Shown piece by piece: positions 13,520 to 25,500 of a DNA stretch of 64,000 bases; position 1 is the first letter of the stretch; each line of letters starts with the position of its first letter. The notes below the pieces were generated by a model. It had not been told where the DNA came from, did not search any database, and saw nothing but the letters and a program-made list of their open reading frames with translations. The stretch is from NCBI GenBank assembly GCA_013399895.1, contig VXBA01005913.1, positions 943,845-1,007,844 of the forward strand. The letters are read 5' to 3'. The stretch comes from Serilophus lunatus (Eukaryota > Chordata > Aves > Passeriformes > Eurylaimidae). A program made the position numbers and the translations under genes.

Positions 13520-13770
13520 AAATAAATAATTTAAATAATAATTTATTAAGATATATTATAATTTCATAAATATAATAGAAATATAAATTATAAATAAGAA
13601 ATTATAAAGTTGTTATAATTAAAATTTATATTATAAATATAAATTCTAATAATATAAAATATAAATTAAAATTATATTTATTTATAGTTTTATAAATGCA
13701 ATTTTATAATTTATAAGATATTATAGATTATAATTATAATTCAAATAATTTATTAAGATAAATTATAATG
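13520..13770. repeat. A+T block bounded by direct repeats
   Basis: About 250 bases contain almost only A and T, in variations of ATTATAA, TATAAAT and AATTTAT. A 26-base segment at 13537-13562 recurs at 13744-13769 with a single mismatch, so the block is bracketed by direct repeats 207 bases apart. Internal motifs are strongly self-complementary and could fold or unwind. This looks like an AT-rich minisatellite or a degenerate AT microsatellite, and no coding or transposon motif is visible. Confidence 0.85.
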
Positions 13771-13933
13771 TGTAAAAAACAGTGAAGGGAGTGTTGGGAG
13801 GGGCTAGGGTGTGGGCCTAACTTCAAAACAAAGTGAATTTCATTTCTAGGACCGTTTGTAGATGCTCTAACTTGCTTTGAGGCGAACAGTCATACAAAGT
13901 AACTTTCCTGTGGCTTTACACTCTAGTGCAAAG
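13771..13933. other. Unique spacer
   Basis: Short stretch of normal composition between the A+T block and the next repeat. Nothing recognisable is seen. Confidence 0.5.
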
Positions 13934-13977
13934 CTCATTAAAATCAATGGAAGTCTTTTCATCAGTCTCTTAATGAG
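13934..13977. repeat. Fossil amniote palindromic repeat
   Basis: The left part, with CATTAAAATCAATGG, and the right part, with TCATCAGTCTCTTAATGAG, are decayed inverted copies of each other around a central AAGTC. CTCATTA and TAATGAG form the outer ends. This matches the widespread sauropsid pattern in which 'cattgaagtcaatgg' faces its own reverse complement. The family is ancient and nonautonomous, and its exact Repbase name cannot be given from sequence alone. Confidence 0.5.
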
Positions 13978-16132
13978 TGATGCTTGCAATCTTCCTGTAA
14001 TGCGCATCTTGGTAAATGCTGCTTATTTTTCTGTTGCTATTATACAGAGAATATAGGACAGCAAGAGCTGAGATAAAAGTGCACTAGTAGTAGCAGTCCT
14101 GTGCCCATACCCTGGTGCTCCCACCAGATCAGCCTGGGGACTAGCAGGAGTGTGACTGGTTGTGTTAGGCTCCCAGGCTTGACACAGCTCTCAACCCCTT
14201 CCTCACCCTCCCCAGGCTTCTCTCCTGGCCTGCCAGAGTGCCACCAGCAATATAGTTAGTATGGAGCTGGAATGCACAGGTTGGCTGGGGAGAGACAAAG
14301 TATAAAGGGAGTTTAGGCATTGAATGAGGGGGGGGATATCTCAGATTTACAATAATTTATGCAGTTGCTATGCTATGCGTACTAAGTGTTTAAGAGGAAT
14401 TAAATAGTTAAGGTTAAAATTCCTTGTGTGCTGAGCATGGTCTAGATGGTTTATAGCTGTAAGCAAGCAAAAGGTTTACTTTCAAAATTGATTTATATGT
14501 TCATTTATGTTCTTGAATATTGAGAACAGGGAAGGAATTAACAGTGTTGCATGAGCAGTGCTAGTACATTTTTCACCTTATATGGAGAATTGCCTGCCAC
14601 TTATCAAGCAGGATTAGATTTGCTGTTATTGTCACATTCCTTAAAGTTGGAAGAAATCTTGTTTCTCTGACTAAAGAGTCAACTTGTAAGCTTATGGTTT
14701 TGTCATTTGAATAGTGCTTTTTCATCCAGGAATTGTTGAGATGGGCCATGCTTCTTGAGAAAAATAGCAGCATGCAAGTTTTCATCGCTGTGTTGTGGAG
14801 TTCATTCCTCAGCTCGGGTGGAGAAACTTAGATATTTGCAAAGGAAAATATGTTTCTATTTGGAGTCATTTGAGATTCTTTCTAGCTGGCTCCTCTGGTA
14901 CTTAAGTAAGAAGCATGGTGGAAGGACCTGCAAATCATATACCTGTGGTGTTTAAGGGGGTAGACCTTACTGTGTTGCTTTTTTCTTTTTCCCTGCTAGA
15001 GTGGCTGGTGTTTGAAATAGCCTTTTCATGGACTTATTTAAAGAACAGTGACTGACAGCTCTTGGCTATGAAGTTGTTGAATAAGTGTTAAATAAGTGGA
15101 AAATACGGAAGTGGAGATAAATTGCCTGTTTGGTCACTGATATCCCAGATTACAGAAGGTGGATGAATGCCTGAATACTTGAAAGATTAAGAACGTGACA
15201 ATTATGAAATTTCCTTTCATGATAGTGTAAAAGGAAAACATAAAGGTGCATTCACTGAAATACTTGCATTTGGAGTGTGACAGATCAGTATCAGGTCTGT
15301 CTTAGTGCAAGTCTTTCAAATTAAAGAATTGTTTTCTGTTTGAAATATTTTTGTGATTGTGGCATTCAGTAAGGCAGTAAGTCGTGCCCACTGCTGCTTC
15401 TTGGCTTTTGGGTACATAGACTTAATATGTTTTTAGAGCATGTGCTCTACCACTCTCGTGATTTAAGTCTGTGTTGTGATTTTTCTGTGATACTGGTTGG
15501 GAAATAAAACACCTCAAAAAGATAGTGATTAGGTGCAATGATTAGAAAACCTGTCTTAAAATTGCTGTTGCTGTTTTCATTTTCATGCATATCCAGAGGA
15601 GTTAACCTGAGTATCACTTTCCAGCTTTTCTTACTCCATAAAGGCAGTGTTGGCTGTATTTTTTTGAATAATAAGATGTAAGGAAGAATTCATGAGCCTA
15701 GTAACATTTTAAGCCAACAGAAACAAAAGGGTAGTTTATATGGCTAAGTACTTTGGAAAACCAACATTTGAAACATTTAACAAAGTGGTTCCATTGAAGT
15801 ATACATGCAATTTTGAGGGGATAGGGCAAGATATAGATTTTTCATTTCTGTTTGCCTGTTTGTGGCTTTACCATTCTTCCCCCTTTTTTTTTCTCACCAG
15901 AAAAGGACCAGATTTCTTATCATGAATGGATATAGAAGAACTTAAACTGCATATATTTATTTTTAGGACTCCACCCTGGGCTTTGGATTTTGTGAACAGC
16001 TATTTCAGTAAATTTATATCTATATGTGGAAACTGGCAAATTGAGTACTGTGCAAATCCACATTTTAAAAAAAGCAGTTACTATTATAGAAGGTAAATGA
16101 TATCATAAGAAAGCCAAGTAAAAAAAATTGCC
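13978..16132. other. Noncoding stretch, no gene seen
   Basis: Mostly unique AT-rich DNA. A pyrimidine-rich stretch ending in CCCCAG near 14214 is a fair acceptor-like sequence, but the following bases are soon closed by stops and no donor follows, so no exon is called. Frames of 60-70 codons at 14573-14955 and 15740-15925 have no recognisable content. Confidence 0.5.
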
Positions 16133-16152
16133 TTTTTTTTTTTTTTTTTTTT
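16133..16152 (+). repeat. Poly(T) run, 20 bases
   Basis: A run of 20 T. It may be the tail of an old minus-strand retroposed sequence or a simple slippage product. No body of a retroposon is recognised next to it. Confidence 0.9.
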
Positions 16153-16299
16153 GCTACTTTGGGAATGATCAATGCTTCCTGCTGGCTTTTGCACCCTGCA
16201 ATTGGAGATTCTGGTGTGCAAATGGTTTAAATAATGCTAGATTTTGTGTCTGGTTGGCGCTGTATAATGCTGGGGCTGGGGTGATTTAAATATAGAGTG

Positions 16300-16370
16300 T
16301 GGACCAATCCCGAAGTCCTTTCTCAGGCAGAACACCAACTGAAATCACATTTAAGTGTCGTCAGTGAAAG
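16300..16370. repeat. Fossil amniote palindromic repeat (second type)
   Basis: The segment contains AAGTCCTTTCTCAGGCAG followed by AACACCAACTGAAATCAC. This corresponds to one arm of an old sauropsid repeat in which a 'cctgaagtccttactcaggca' arm faces a complementary arm. The second arm appears decayed to 'gtgaaagctttgcc' at about 16364-16377. The identification comes from pattern memory of a common family and has not been checked against a library. Confidence 0.45.
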
Positions 16371-16377
16371 CTTTGCC

Positions 16378-17845
16378 AAAGAAATCACTATGGATTTGAC
16401 CCCAAAGTTATTACTACTAAATTTCATATGTAAGCCTTTCATTACTGTGTTTTTTAAGAATGGAGTACTCAAATGAATCCTGGGATTCATTATAACTTTA
16501 GGTTTTTAACAGGGTATCAACCTCTTAAACTACATTTTCATTGCTAAAACCAGTTTTTTCCTCTTTATTTTTCTGTCTTTTTTGTTGTTGTTGTTGCCCA
16601 GATTTGTTTTACCTCAGGCAAGCAATCTACTGAGGTGCCTAAATTAGGAGCTTGGTCTTTCAGCCTCTCCCTGGGCACAGTGGAGAGGGTTATAGCTAGA
16701 AGGGATTTTGCTTAATGTTGTATTTTGTATGCGACTCTGCCAGGCCCTGGAGTAGTCTAGGGTGCACTGATTTAGGAACACAGAGGGATATGGTGGGTTG
16801 GCAGAGGACCTCTGTGATTTCTGATAAAAGCTGTATGTAATTTGTTTCAAAATTCCTTTTTAGGAGTTATCAGGTTAATTTTTTAGTCTGTCTTTTCTTC
16901 ATAGGTGATGGGGATTGGTGATAGAGCTTCTAGTATAGAAAATCTCATGTTGTGGTGGGACCTTTGCAAGTTCTTCAGTCTCATGCTCTCTCGTATGCTT
17001 CATGTCTCTGGCTTTAGTCCCTTCCTGAAGGCTGCAGGTTTCATGTCAGATCTTATGAAGTGTTTTGTGAGTCATGATGTGGACTGATGGATTATGTAGC
17101 CCACAAACCCTTCAGACCAGATGTCTGCAATGCCTGGCTGCTTGTAGCAGGACTGGCTGAACCAGGTGGTCTCTTCTTGGCTTCAGATCCCAAGAGAGGG
17201 ATTGTCAGCACAGAATCTAGATGTTTCATACTTTATATTGCTAAACCTGCAGTAATCCTGCCTTCCACTCTTTAAAATACTGATGGAACAACAGAAAGGG
17301 TGGGCCATTAGGGTTTTAAAGCTTTTCTAATATGTCTTTACATTTCCAACTGCATTATACAATATTATATATAAAATATGTTCGATAGAGGTAGTAGGAG
17401 CACCCTTATGCATGCCTGCCATATTCTAACATAATATTTTCACCTGGCCAGCCTTCAGTCATTCAGACAAAAATTTCCAGAGTGTTTTTATTGCTTTAGG
17501 GTGAAACCTCTTGGAAAGATTTATAGCAGAAGAATTCCAACTGTTTCTAAAAGAATGCATTACAGAAATTTAGAGAGATTTGTCAGCTTTATTTAGCCAG
17601 TCATTCCTTCAAAGCATTGTTATACCTTCAGGGAGTAGTGAGGGGACTTGGGGTGTTTTTTGCAGCCCCATGGAAATTAACACGTATTTGCCAACCTACG
17701 AGAGTTGGTGAAAATTATCTGCACGTGCTCGCAAGAGCAGGTTAGAGGTTTGCTGATACAATCATAGAATATTCCCACTTTATAAAACATGCTTCAACCT
17801 AACCAGCCTCTGTCTGTGCCTGGGGTGATGATTATGATGGGTGGT
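16378..17845. other. Noncoding stretch, no gene seen
   Basis: Unique DNA with a small (TTG)n run at 16583-16596. A scrap reading 'caatcatagaatattcc' near 17759 recalls the CR1 3' tail but is too short to call. Frames of 60-68 codons at 16644-17275 show no domain. Confidence 0.5.
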
Positions 17846-17871
17846 GCTGAACACCCAGCTGGGTGTTCAGC
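17846..17871. repeat. Perfect 26-bp palindrome
   Basis: Thirteen bases (GCTGAACACCCAG) are followed without a spacer by their exact reverse complement (CTGGGTGTTCAGC). Outside it, ATGATGG at 17834-17840 and CCATCAT at 17873-17879 also pair, with unequal spacers of 5 and 1 bases. The full structure could extrude as a cruciform or, if transcribed, form a hairpin. The inner part overlaps a 62-codon chance frame (17789-17977). Confidence 0.95.
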
Positions 17872-17879
17872 TCCATCAT

Positions 17880-19804
17880 CCCACTGCCTCTGCTTTGTTG
17901 GAGGAAAAGGTATCTGGGTGTTTAATAGTCTTCCAAATTCAGCAAAGTTTTATGCTAAGGTATGTTTGAGACAATAATTGAAAAATCACTACTGTTTTTC
18001 TAGTCATTATTTATGCAGCTAATTCTGATGAAGCTGAGAGTACAACTTATACTCTGTTTCTTATATCGCTCTTAGGAGTGCCTAAGATGAGAGGTGTGTT
18101 ATAAAATCTTAGATAAAAGTTAATCAGTATGGCAAATTATAGATTGGTCTGCCTGCCAGCTGGAATTAATAGTGGATGAATTCCCAGGGATTTTGAGTGC
18201 TGAGGTAACAAGTAGGAACTCCAGTGTTTCCCTTGTATGTTTATGCAGAATTTTTCAAAACATATTTAAGTAAAAGAGACTGAATCTGAGTATATATTTC
18301 AGGTTAATGTTTTGAAGTCAATTTTTCTCACCATTTTTGTTGCATCAATTATGCATGCCCTGATGTAAATGCAAAATGAAAACACTAGGCCATTTTCTTG
18401 TGCATGATATAAGGCCCTAAATTTATAACAGATGAATGTTCTGGAAGAGGGAAAATAAAATACTTGGGGGAAAATACAATACAGGATTTTCTGAAGTGTA
18501 TCTTACTGCATGGTGTCTGTAAAATGTAGGTATTCAAGTGTTAAATTCAGTATCTATCACTAAATATGAGCAATGACCTGTTGCTAGTGTTTCTAGCTGT
18601 ACAGAAAATCTGTGGCTTGCCTTTCTGTGTGCAACTTTTTTTTGCTGCTTTTGTTAACATCATGGAGAATTTCACAGAAACCTCCAACTTTTTTCCTGCC
18701 AAAGATTTTCATTTCTCTGACAGAATAATGCTGCTGTTGCTTTAAGCCCACACCATTGCTTTATATAGATCTGGCATGGTTTATAGTGTTCTTTAAATAC
18801 ACAATAAGAGAGTTCATCTCCCTTTCAGAAAAGGTTTATGACTGATCTCTGCTTGGCTTGGAAAGTTTATTTTCTTAAGTTGCTTCACTGCAAAAATGTT
18901 TTGAAATTGAGTCCCAAGCTGGTGGTGGGCTCTATGCATCTATTGCTTGTGCTCCATGCAGATCTAATCCCTTCAGCACTAGAAAGCTGTGGTTTTGTGA
19001 TCTCACCTAGATCAGGCTCAATTCTGGTATTACAGAGTCCCTTCTCTATTGGTCATCTTTTTATTAAAACTGCATCATTGAACTGATCTATGGGTGTTGG
19101 CAAAACACTCAGAAGCCTTAATAAGATTTAGTTACTGCTCCCAGTCCTTTGCAATAATAGGGGCTTATTTTCTTTTCTCTATAAATTTCTATAATGAAAT
19201 TACCTTGAAATAAACACTTTTAGAGAAAACCTTGCCACCAGCGGGGATAATGGCAATAGAGAAGGAATTTACAATAAATTGCTTCTGGATGCTCTTAAAA
19301 TGGCATGCATCAGCTTTCTTAAATATGTAAAACTTAAATGTAAATCTTAAACTGTAGCCTCAGCTTTCTTGCTTGACTTTTGTTGAAGCCACTTATTGAT
19401 CATGTATTAAGTTGACAGAAGCCAATGGAAAAATCCTTTCTAACCATGTATCAAGAGTCTGTGGAACCCTGTGTGGTATTTTGTGCTTTGGAAGTGAATA
19501 AATAATGCCAAGTATGTGAAGAAACATGCACAAGAGAAGAGATTACATGAAACATGTAATTTTGGATGTGGAAAAGAAAGCTCTGCTCCTCCCTCCTTGC
19601 CCTGCATAGCCTTGTTTTCCGGTCTGCCCCAAGTCTGCCTTCCTAATGTCACTTTCTGGTGTCAAGGAGAGAGATTAGGTTGCTCATGTATGTAAAGCTG
19701 AGTCACCAACTCTGTCTGACACTTTGCAGGAGACCTTCCTGAAGAAAAGGAAACAGAGCAGGAGGGCATTGGCTTGAAGTCATCTGGGGATTCTGTTACT
19801 GTAC
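17880..19804. other. Noncoding stretch, no gene seen
   Basis: Unique AT-rich DNA without recognised repeats. The open frame at 18838-19086 (82 codons, plus) has no domain or convincing splice sites. Confidence 0.5.
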
Positions 19805-20205
19805 TTGTGGGAAGGAGATGGCATGGCACCTGCTCCAGTGTGGGTCTTGTCCATGGGCTGCAGGGGAACATCAGCTCCAGCTCCTAGAGCACCTCCTCCC
19901 CCTCCTTCTCCACTGACCTTGGTGTCTGCATTTTTGTTCACGTGTTCTCACTCTGCTCTTCTCTGGCTGCAATTTTCATCTGCCCAACAATTTTTTTTTT
20001 TCTTCTTTCTTAAATATGTTATCACAGAGGTATCACGTTAACTAGTGATTGGCCTGGCCTTGGCCAGCAATGGGTCTGTTCTGGAGCCAGCTGGCACTGG
20101 TTCTGCTAGACTTGGGGGAAGCTTCTGGCAGCTTCTGACAGAAGCCACCTTGGTAACCTCCTTGCTACCAAAAGCTAGCCACAGAAACCCAATACATAAG
20201 GTTTT
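19805..20205. mobile_element. Avian endogenous retrovirus-derived fragment (LTR-type)
   Basis: Several blocks here recur widely in bird genomes as part of an LTR retrotransposon: 'gctgcaggggaacatcagct', 'actgaccttggtgtctgca', 'cttaaatatgttatcacag', 'ccagctggcactggttctgc', 'gaagcttctggcagcttctg' and a 'ctaccaaaagctagccacag' region followed by AAACCCAATACA. The order of these blocks fits one continuous element of about 400 bases. No TG...CA ends or target-site duplication can be fixed, so borders are approximate and the strand is left open. The short plus-strand open frames here (19805-20041 and 20045-20341) are products of this repeat and are not genes. Confidence 0.6.
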
Positions 20206-21931
20206 ATCTTTGATTTTCATCCTAGGTGGGATGCTGAAACCACTGGCTGGATGGGAGTATAGCTGGTTTCAGTTGTGGTATGCACTTGATGCTGGGTACA
20301 TTCTCGCTGAGTATCAGTGTCAACCCTCATTGCTTGCCTAAGCCAACTAATTTATGGCTGAAGGTCTTTGGCAGGGCTTTGCACGTGCATATTGAACCTC
20401 CAGCCTTGTTTATTTTTTAAAATCACAATAATCCTAAAAATTAAATAGACGATTATGAAATTCAAGGCAAGAAAATGTGAGACTTCCTAAAGAATAAAGT
20501 AATGCTTAAGACTGAAAGTTTGGGGTTGTGCTGTGGGTTCTTGCTCCTTCTTTTGAAGTTGAATAAAGAAGAAAGTGATTTGATGCAGAACAAAATAATA
20601 CACATTTCTCTGGGGTGGAGCGATCTGTGTTCAGTCACACCTTCTTCAGGGTAACTCAAGTGGATTAATCAATGATCATCTTTCTAATTAAACTGCTTAA
20701 TTGAGAGTTAGAGGATTTAGAGGATGATCATTAGTTCTGTGTAGAATTAGTGAATTAAAGGAAAGTAGTATTAACAAGATGTTCCTTTTTCTTCAGGGAT
20801 CAGTCAAAAGTTAGGAAAAAGGTCAGCACTTTTGTTCATATGTTACTTCTGAAATGTAAATCACCAACAAAAATTGCAAAAAATAATTTTTAAGTGCTTC
20901 CAGAATTATACTTTCAAAGTAGCAAGAAAGGTGGAGGAGGAAATGCCTTGGATCTTCCCAAACATACATACCTGCTTGTGTCTGTTCTGCATCTGACAGA
21001 GCAGTTAAAACAGATCCTGAAGCTCTGCTTGGGAATGAGAAATATCCTGAAAGAAACACCCAGGCACAGGGAAGTGGAGTCCAGCTTTCTTTGTGCAGAC
21101 GGCTTCTGCCTTCTGGGCAGAGCTGCATGCTGTGGCACAGCCCGGCCTTTGTGGGCAGGCTGAATGGATGTGCTCAGTCAATGGTTCCTTCCTGAGGACT
21201 GGAGGGTTTGCTGCCTATGAGCAGAGCTGATGCTCAGTGTATCACTGGGCAGCCTGGACCCCCAGGAGTGATTGTATGCTTAATATGTAAATATATATTA
21301 ATGAGTCCAGTATGACACAGGGTGCATTTAGAGTTGTTCAATAGGGCTGAAAAAGTTGTGGGATTTTTTCATTCATTCGTTTGCTTTCTGTAAGCAGGGG
21401 CAGCTTTCCATGTATTACATCCCATCTGCAGATTATCTCCAAATTTCTCAAGGGTAAAGGGTGAAAACCCAAGAAAACTGTGTACAGCAGACTGATGGAC
21501 TGTTGCAGAAATCTACAACAGCTGCCACAGGCTATTCACTGGTTGTTGTTTGAACATAGATGTCACAGAAGTTAAAGTCTTTCTCATCTGATAATTGACA
21601 GGGCAAGGTCTGAATGTGCAAACTGTAACTATCCTGGAAAGCTGTTTGCAGTGCACTTTATAGAAGGGCATTGTGCTGTACTTAGTTTAGTTACAAGTAG
21701 CTAACTCTCCTGGGGAACCACATGGGTAAGCATAAACTCTGCGTCCTTCTTTCCAGACCTATTGAGATTTGGTTGCATCCCATACATCCCTTTTGACATA
21801 GGAGGTGTACTACAGCTCAAACAGATGGAGGTGTCCGTAGAGTTATGTTCCTGAGTTGCTCAGCACTGTGTCATGGTACACTGGTTTTAACAAGGGGCTA
21901 TAGTTCATAATGAAGATGTCTGGCAACCCAG
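20206..21931. other. Noncoding stretch, no gene seen
   Basis: Unique sequence. Overlapping frames around 20823-21163 on both strands (up to 101 codons) have no recognisable domain. No repeat is recognised. Confidence 0.5.
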
Positions 21932-21956
21932 CAAAAAAACCCCCCAAACCAACCAA
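21932..21956 (+). repeat. A/C-only low-complexity tract with hairpin
   Basis: An A7C6 run is followed by AAACCAACC, then a hairpin in which CCAACCA pairs with TGGTTGG across one base. The opposite strand is G/T-only. It is one of a series of similar tracts in the window. Confidence 0.75.
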
Positions 21957-22475
21957 TGGTTGGTGTTTGCTCCCTGCTCGTGCAGGTGGCATCTGCCCTG
22001 AGTTTGTACAGCCCTTCCCACATCACAACTGAGGAACTACATCTGTGACTTCAGTGTTGCTATTGAGTGTGTAATGTAACTCACTCTTTGTTTACAATAG
22101 AGCTGGATGGGTAGCTTTGTACTGAGGACTTTACTTCAGCCCTTTGCTGGTGTTTACTGTTGTGTACCCCCCTATTCAGCAGTAAAATGAAAATGTGAGT
22201 ACAAGATGAATGACAAAATGAAGTTTTGTTACCATAGCACATACTGACTAATCTATTCTGTTAAGATATTCACAGCTATGCCTACCTGTCTGTTAACTGA
22301 ATGGCAGAGCCTAGGGTGTTGTATTTGCCATGTTTAGTGCATAGGATTTTTGTCCTTTTTAGTGAGCAGGAAGTGAGGATCTCAGTCTGGGATGTGTGAG
22401 GTTTCTATGACTGTTACTTTAGAATAGCAGTTCTTTGTCTTTTAAGTATTACTTTCTTTTTCACCCTTCTGTCTC
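21957..22475. other. Noncoding stretch
   Basis: Unique AT-rich DNA. Nothing recognisable. Confidence 0.5.
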
Positions 22476-22516
22476 TTTTTTTTTTTTTTTTTTGACACGT
22501 GCAAGATTTTTTTTTT
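22476..22516 (+). repeat. Two poly(T) runs
   Basis: T18 at 22476-22493 and T10 at 22507-22516 are separated by a short mixed spacer. They may mark an old minus-strand retroposon tail, but no source sequence is recognised next to them. Confidence 0.85.
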
Positions 22517-25500
22517 CAGATTGATTCCTTTGATCTCAGTAGATGTTTGATGAGACTCACTGGTCTTAAAAGACATGTTTTGGGAAAGGGGAATGAGGAG
22601 TGTAGTAAGATCATAGAAGGAAAAAGCATCTTAAATCCAGGTGCTAGGAAAAGATGCTTGAATGCGTAAAGCTCTGTATGTATGGTCCAACGTTCTTCCC
22701 TACAAATTTTCTTACGTTAAGCCTTATTATTCAAGACTGTGCAGATCTGGGGAGATGGGTATCACAGATCTGGCAGAGCATTGCTGAGACATTTGTATTC
22801 ACCATGGCAAACTTCCTTCAACATTTGATGGAATGCTTGCAGGGGAGCATTGTGACCTCCCTAAGAAGTAGCTTGCTGAGAATGCTGGAAGCACTTCAGA
22901 AAATATGGCCCCCTTCACTGGCCAGGGAGTTTTCCTCAAACATAGCAGGATATCATCCTTAATAAGTCTCCAAGTAAGACCTAACTGGTAGGGAGCTCTT
23001 GTAATATTTTGTCATAAAATGGTTCTTTTGTATCAAAAGCAGTACACCATCTGCCTGCTATAAATGTTGTGTTCTCATTTCTGCCTGTTCTTCTCCAGGC
23101 TGTAATGTTTTAACTGTACACTTACAAATCTGTGATGACTAAGTGTTAGTACCATGAGGTTACCTGGGCTGTAATTAGCTAACAGCCAGTTGCATTCCTC
23201 CTAGTAGTTAAGGGCCAGCAAAAATCCAAGGGAGTCAGGTTTGCCCATGAGGGCAGGGTTTAACCCTGTTTTGTTGAAATTACATGTGTATACGGACACA
23301 GGTCTTGTACCTCTGTGCTAGGTCTCACTCCATGTCTATCAAAGCATTAGTAAAGAAGCCACATCTGTGAAGAGCTGGAAATGTGGCTCTGGAAAGGAAA
23401 ATGCTCAAGCAGCCCTCTGCAATGAGCTAGAACATGGGAAGAAAAAGGGCCCTTTTTGGTTCAGGGATTTGTAATCATGTGGGCAAGAACAAGCTATGGC
23501 CCAAATCTTTTGAGAGTTAGTTGCTAGTGCTCAGGAACTGGATACCATGGTGAAGGAAATGCTGTGTGTCTTTGAGGAGTGGATCCATGCTGTGCTATTC
23601 TGTAGGAAAAGGAAGTATGACAAAAAATAAGAGGTCAGGCATGGTAGCAGCACTATGAACTTTGCAAAACAAGGTATCCATGACACATCGCTCATTGTGG
23701 TGTTATCTAAATGTCATAATCATGGCACTTGCAACCCTGTCCTGCAGCACTTGGCTCTGTCTCTGACAGCCATCATTGCAGGCACAGCTTTGGTGGTCAG
23801 TGCTCTAAATGTTCTGTGTAGATAGATACATACCTTTCCCTACCAGCAAAGGAGATCTGTGTTTTGTATTTGAACTTTACCAGTGACTTTATAGTAACAA
23901 CTAAGAAAAATATTATTTACATCTCATTACTCTCATTTCCTCTTGGATGTAACTTGCAGCTTGATGCTGCTTTTTACTTTGATGGCCCATTGTTAATTCA
24001 TCCAGTTTGTATGGTGGCTTTGCAGTTGGTATTCTTTGCTGTTTTGTTTGCCTTTTATTTTAGTGGAACAGCCTTTGTTTTCAGTGAAGCCCATTTAGGA
24101 CTTTGCTCTAACTTCACTGCGTAATCTTGTAAAAAGAAAATTTGACAGCTTTAGATGGAGGAGTAAGACCTCATTTCTATATCACATATTTACTTGAAAA
24201 ATTTTAGTTGAGAATCTGTTTAGTTGTATACCAACTCCATCACCAGGCTTTTCAGTAAGATCTGCCTTTTGAAGCCAGAGTCTGATGAAATTCTTGTGTT
24301 AGTTTCAATTCTGTGGTATGTCAGTTTCACTGTTGTAGATATAATGATATTTTTATGACAAGGTGCTGTGTGCCATGAAGAAGCAGTTTAAAATCAGCCT
24401 TGCCAATTTAAACATCAGAGAAAAATTTATAATACAATCTGACACTTTGCAGAATGAAAACGACAGACTTTGTAGAGCATGAAGTTCTCTATGCCAGCTT
24501 TTGGAAGCTCAGTTAACCACTCTTCTTGTTCAATGCAAATACACTGAGGGTGGTGTCTAAGTCTTCCGTCTTACCATTTTCAGGTGATGTGGGCAAAAGA
24601 GCAGCTAGTTCTTCCATATGTGTCTACTCAAAAGCAGTGCTTGGCTTTTCTGAGTCTGGCTTGGCTGGAGCAAGAGAACTTCCATGGGATGTCTTTGTAA
24701 CTGATATGCAGCTATTTTTCAGAGGTCCTGGCTAGGATTTGATAGAAGTTTTAAAGAATATGTGGAAATGGGCAATCCTGTTATAGTACAGGTACTGTTT
24801 GTGGTCTGTAACAACACTGTAGAAAAGGGACTGTGGTGGTGCTGGCCCATTTCAAGCCACCTTTCCTGATTGTGCGTTTCCTAGATGGAAATCTGGCCAA
24901 CTTAACAAAAGCACCTCTTGAAACACATGGTTGTAATGGGTTGCTTTACCAGTTTCTAATTTCCATTTGTATATAGAAAGAAATTTTTTAGTCTGTGCAG
25001 AAAATGACAGTGAGGTATGAATTGAGTGGAAATGTTTTTAACTGCCTTTTCTGCATGAGAATTGTTGGCGTTTGCATAGGAGAAGTTAATGATTTAGTTG
25101 GCAGTGGTTCAGAACAAACCTTATTTCCAATGTATATAGGGATACAGGTGTTAACAGAACAATTTTTGTTTTTCAGTTTGCCAGTGCTACGAAAATAGGC
25201 TTCCAGCAAAACATTCTTCCACTTGTGAAGCCGTAACGACACCCCTCTCTCTTTGTGCTTTCACTCGTGATGCAGAAAGAAGACATTTAGAGAGCAAATA
25301 AATTATGCAAGGTTTGTTTGTTTTTATTTTGTCGGTTTGTTTATTTCTGAATGGGTAAATTGTATTATGAAACTTTATAGGACAAGAGCCAGATACAACC
25401 AGCTTAAAATTTGTTTTAGTCCCTAGGTCTTAATGTTTCATATTGGCTGGGTGCTTTTGAGGCCTTAGAGTAAACAAGTAGTGAACATCAGCACAGGGGG

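Noticed and set aside
14180..14260. Pyrimidine tract ending in CCCCAG as an exon start
   Set aside because: No donor follows and stops close the frame soon after.
17759..17800. CR1 tail-like scrap containing AATCATAGAATATTCC
   Set aside because: The following bases do not continue as CR1, and the match is too short to separate from chance.
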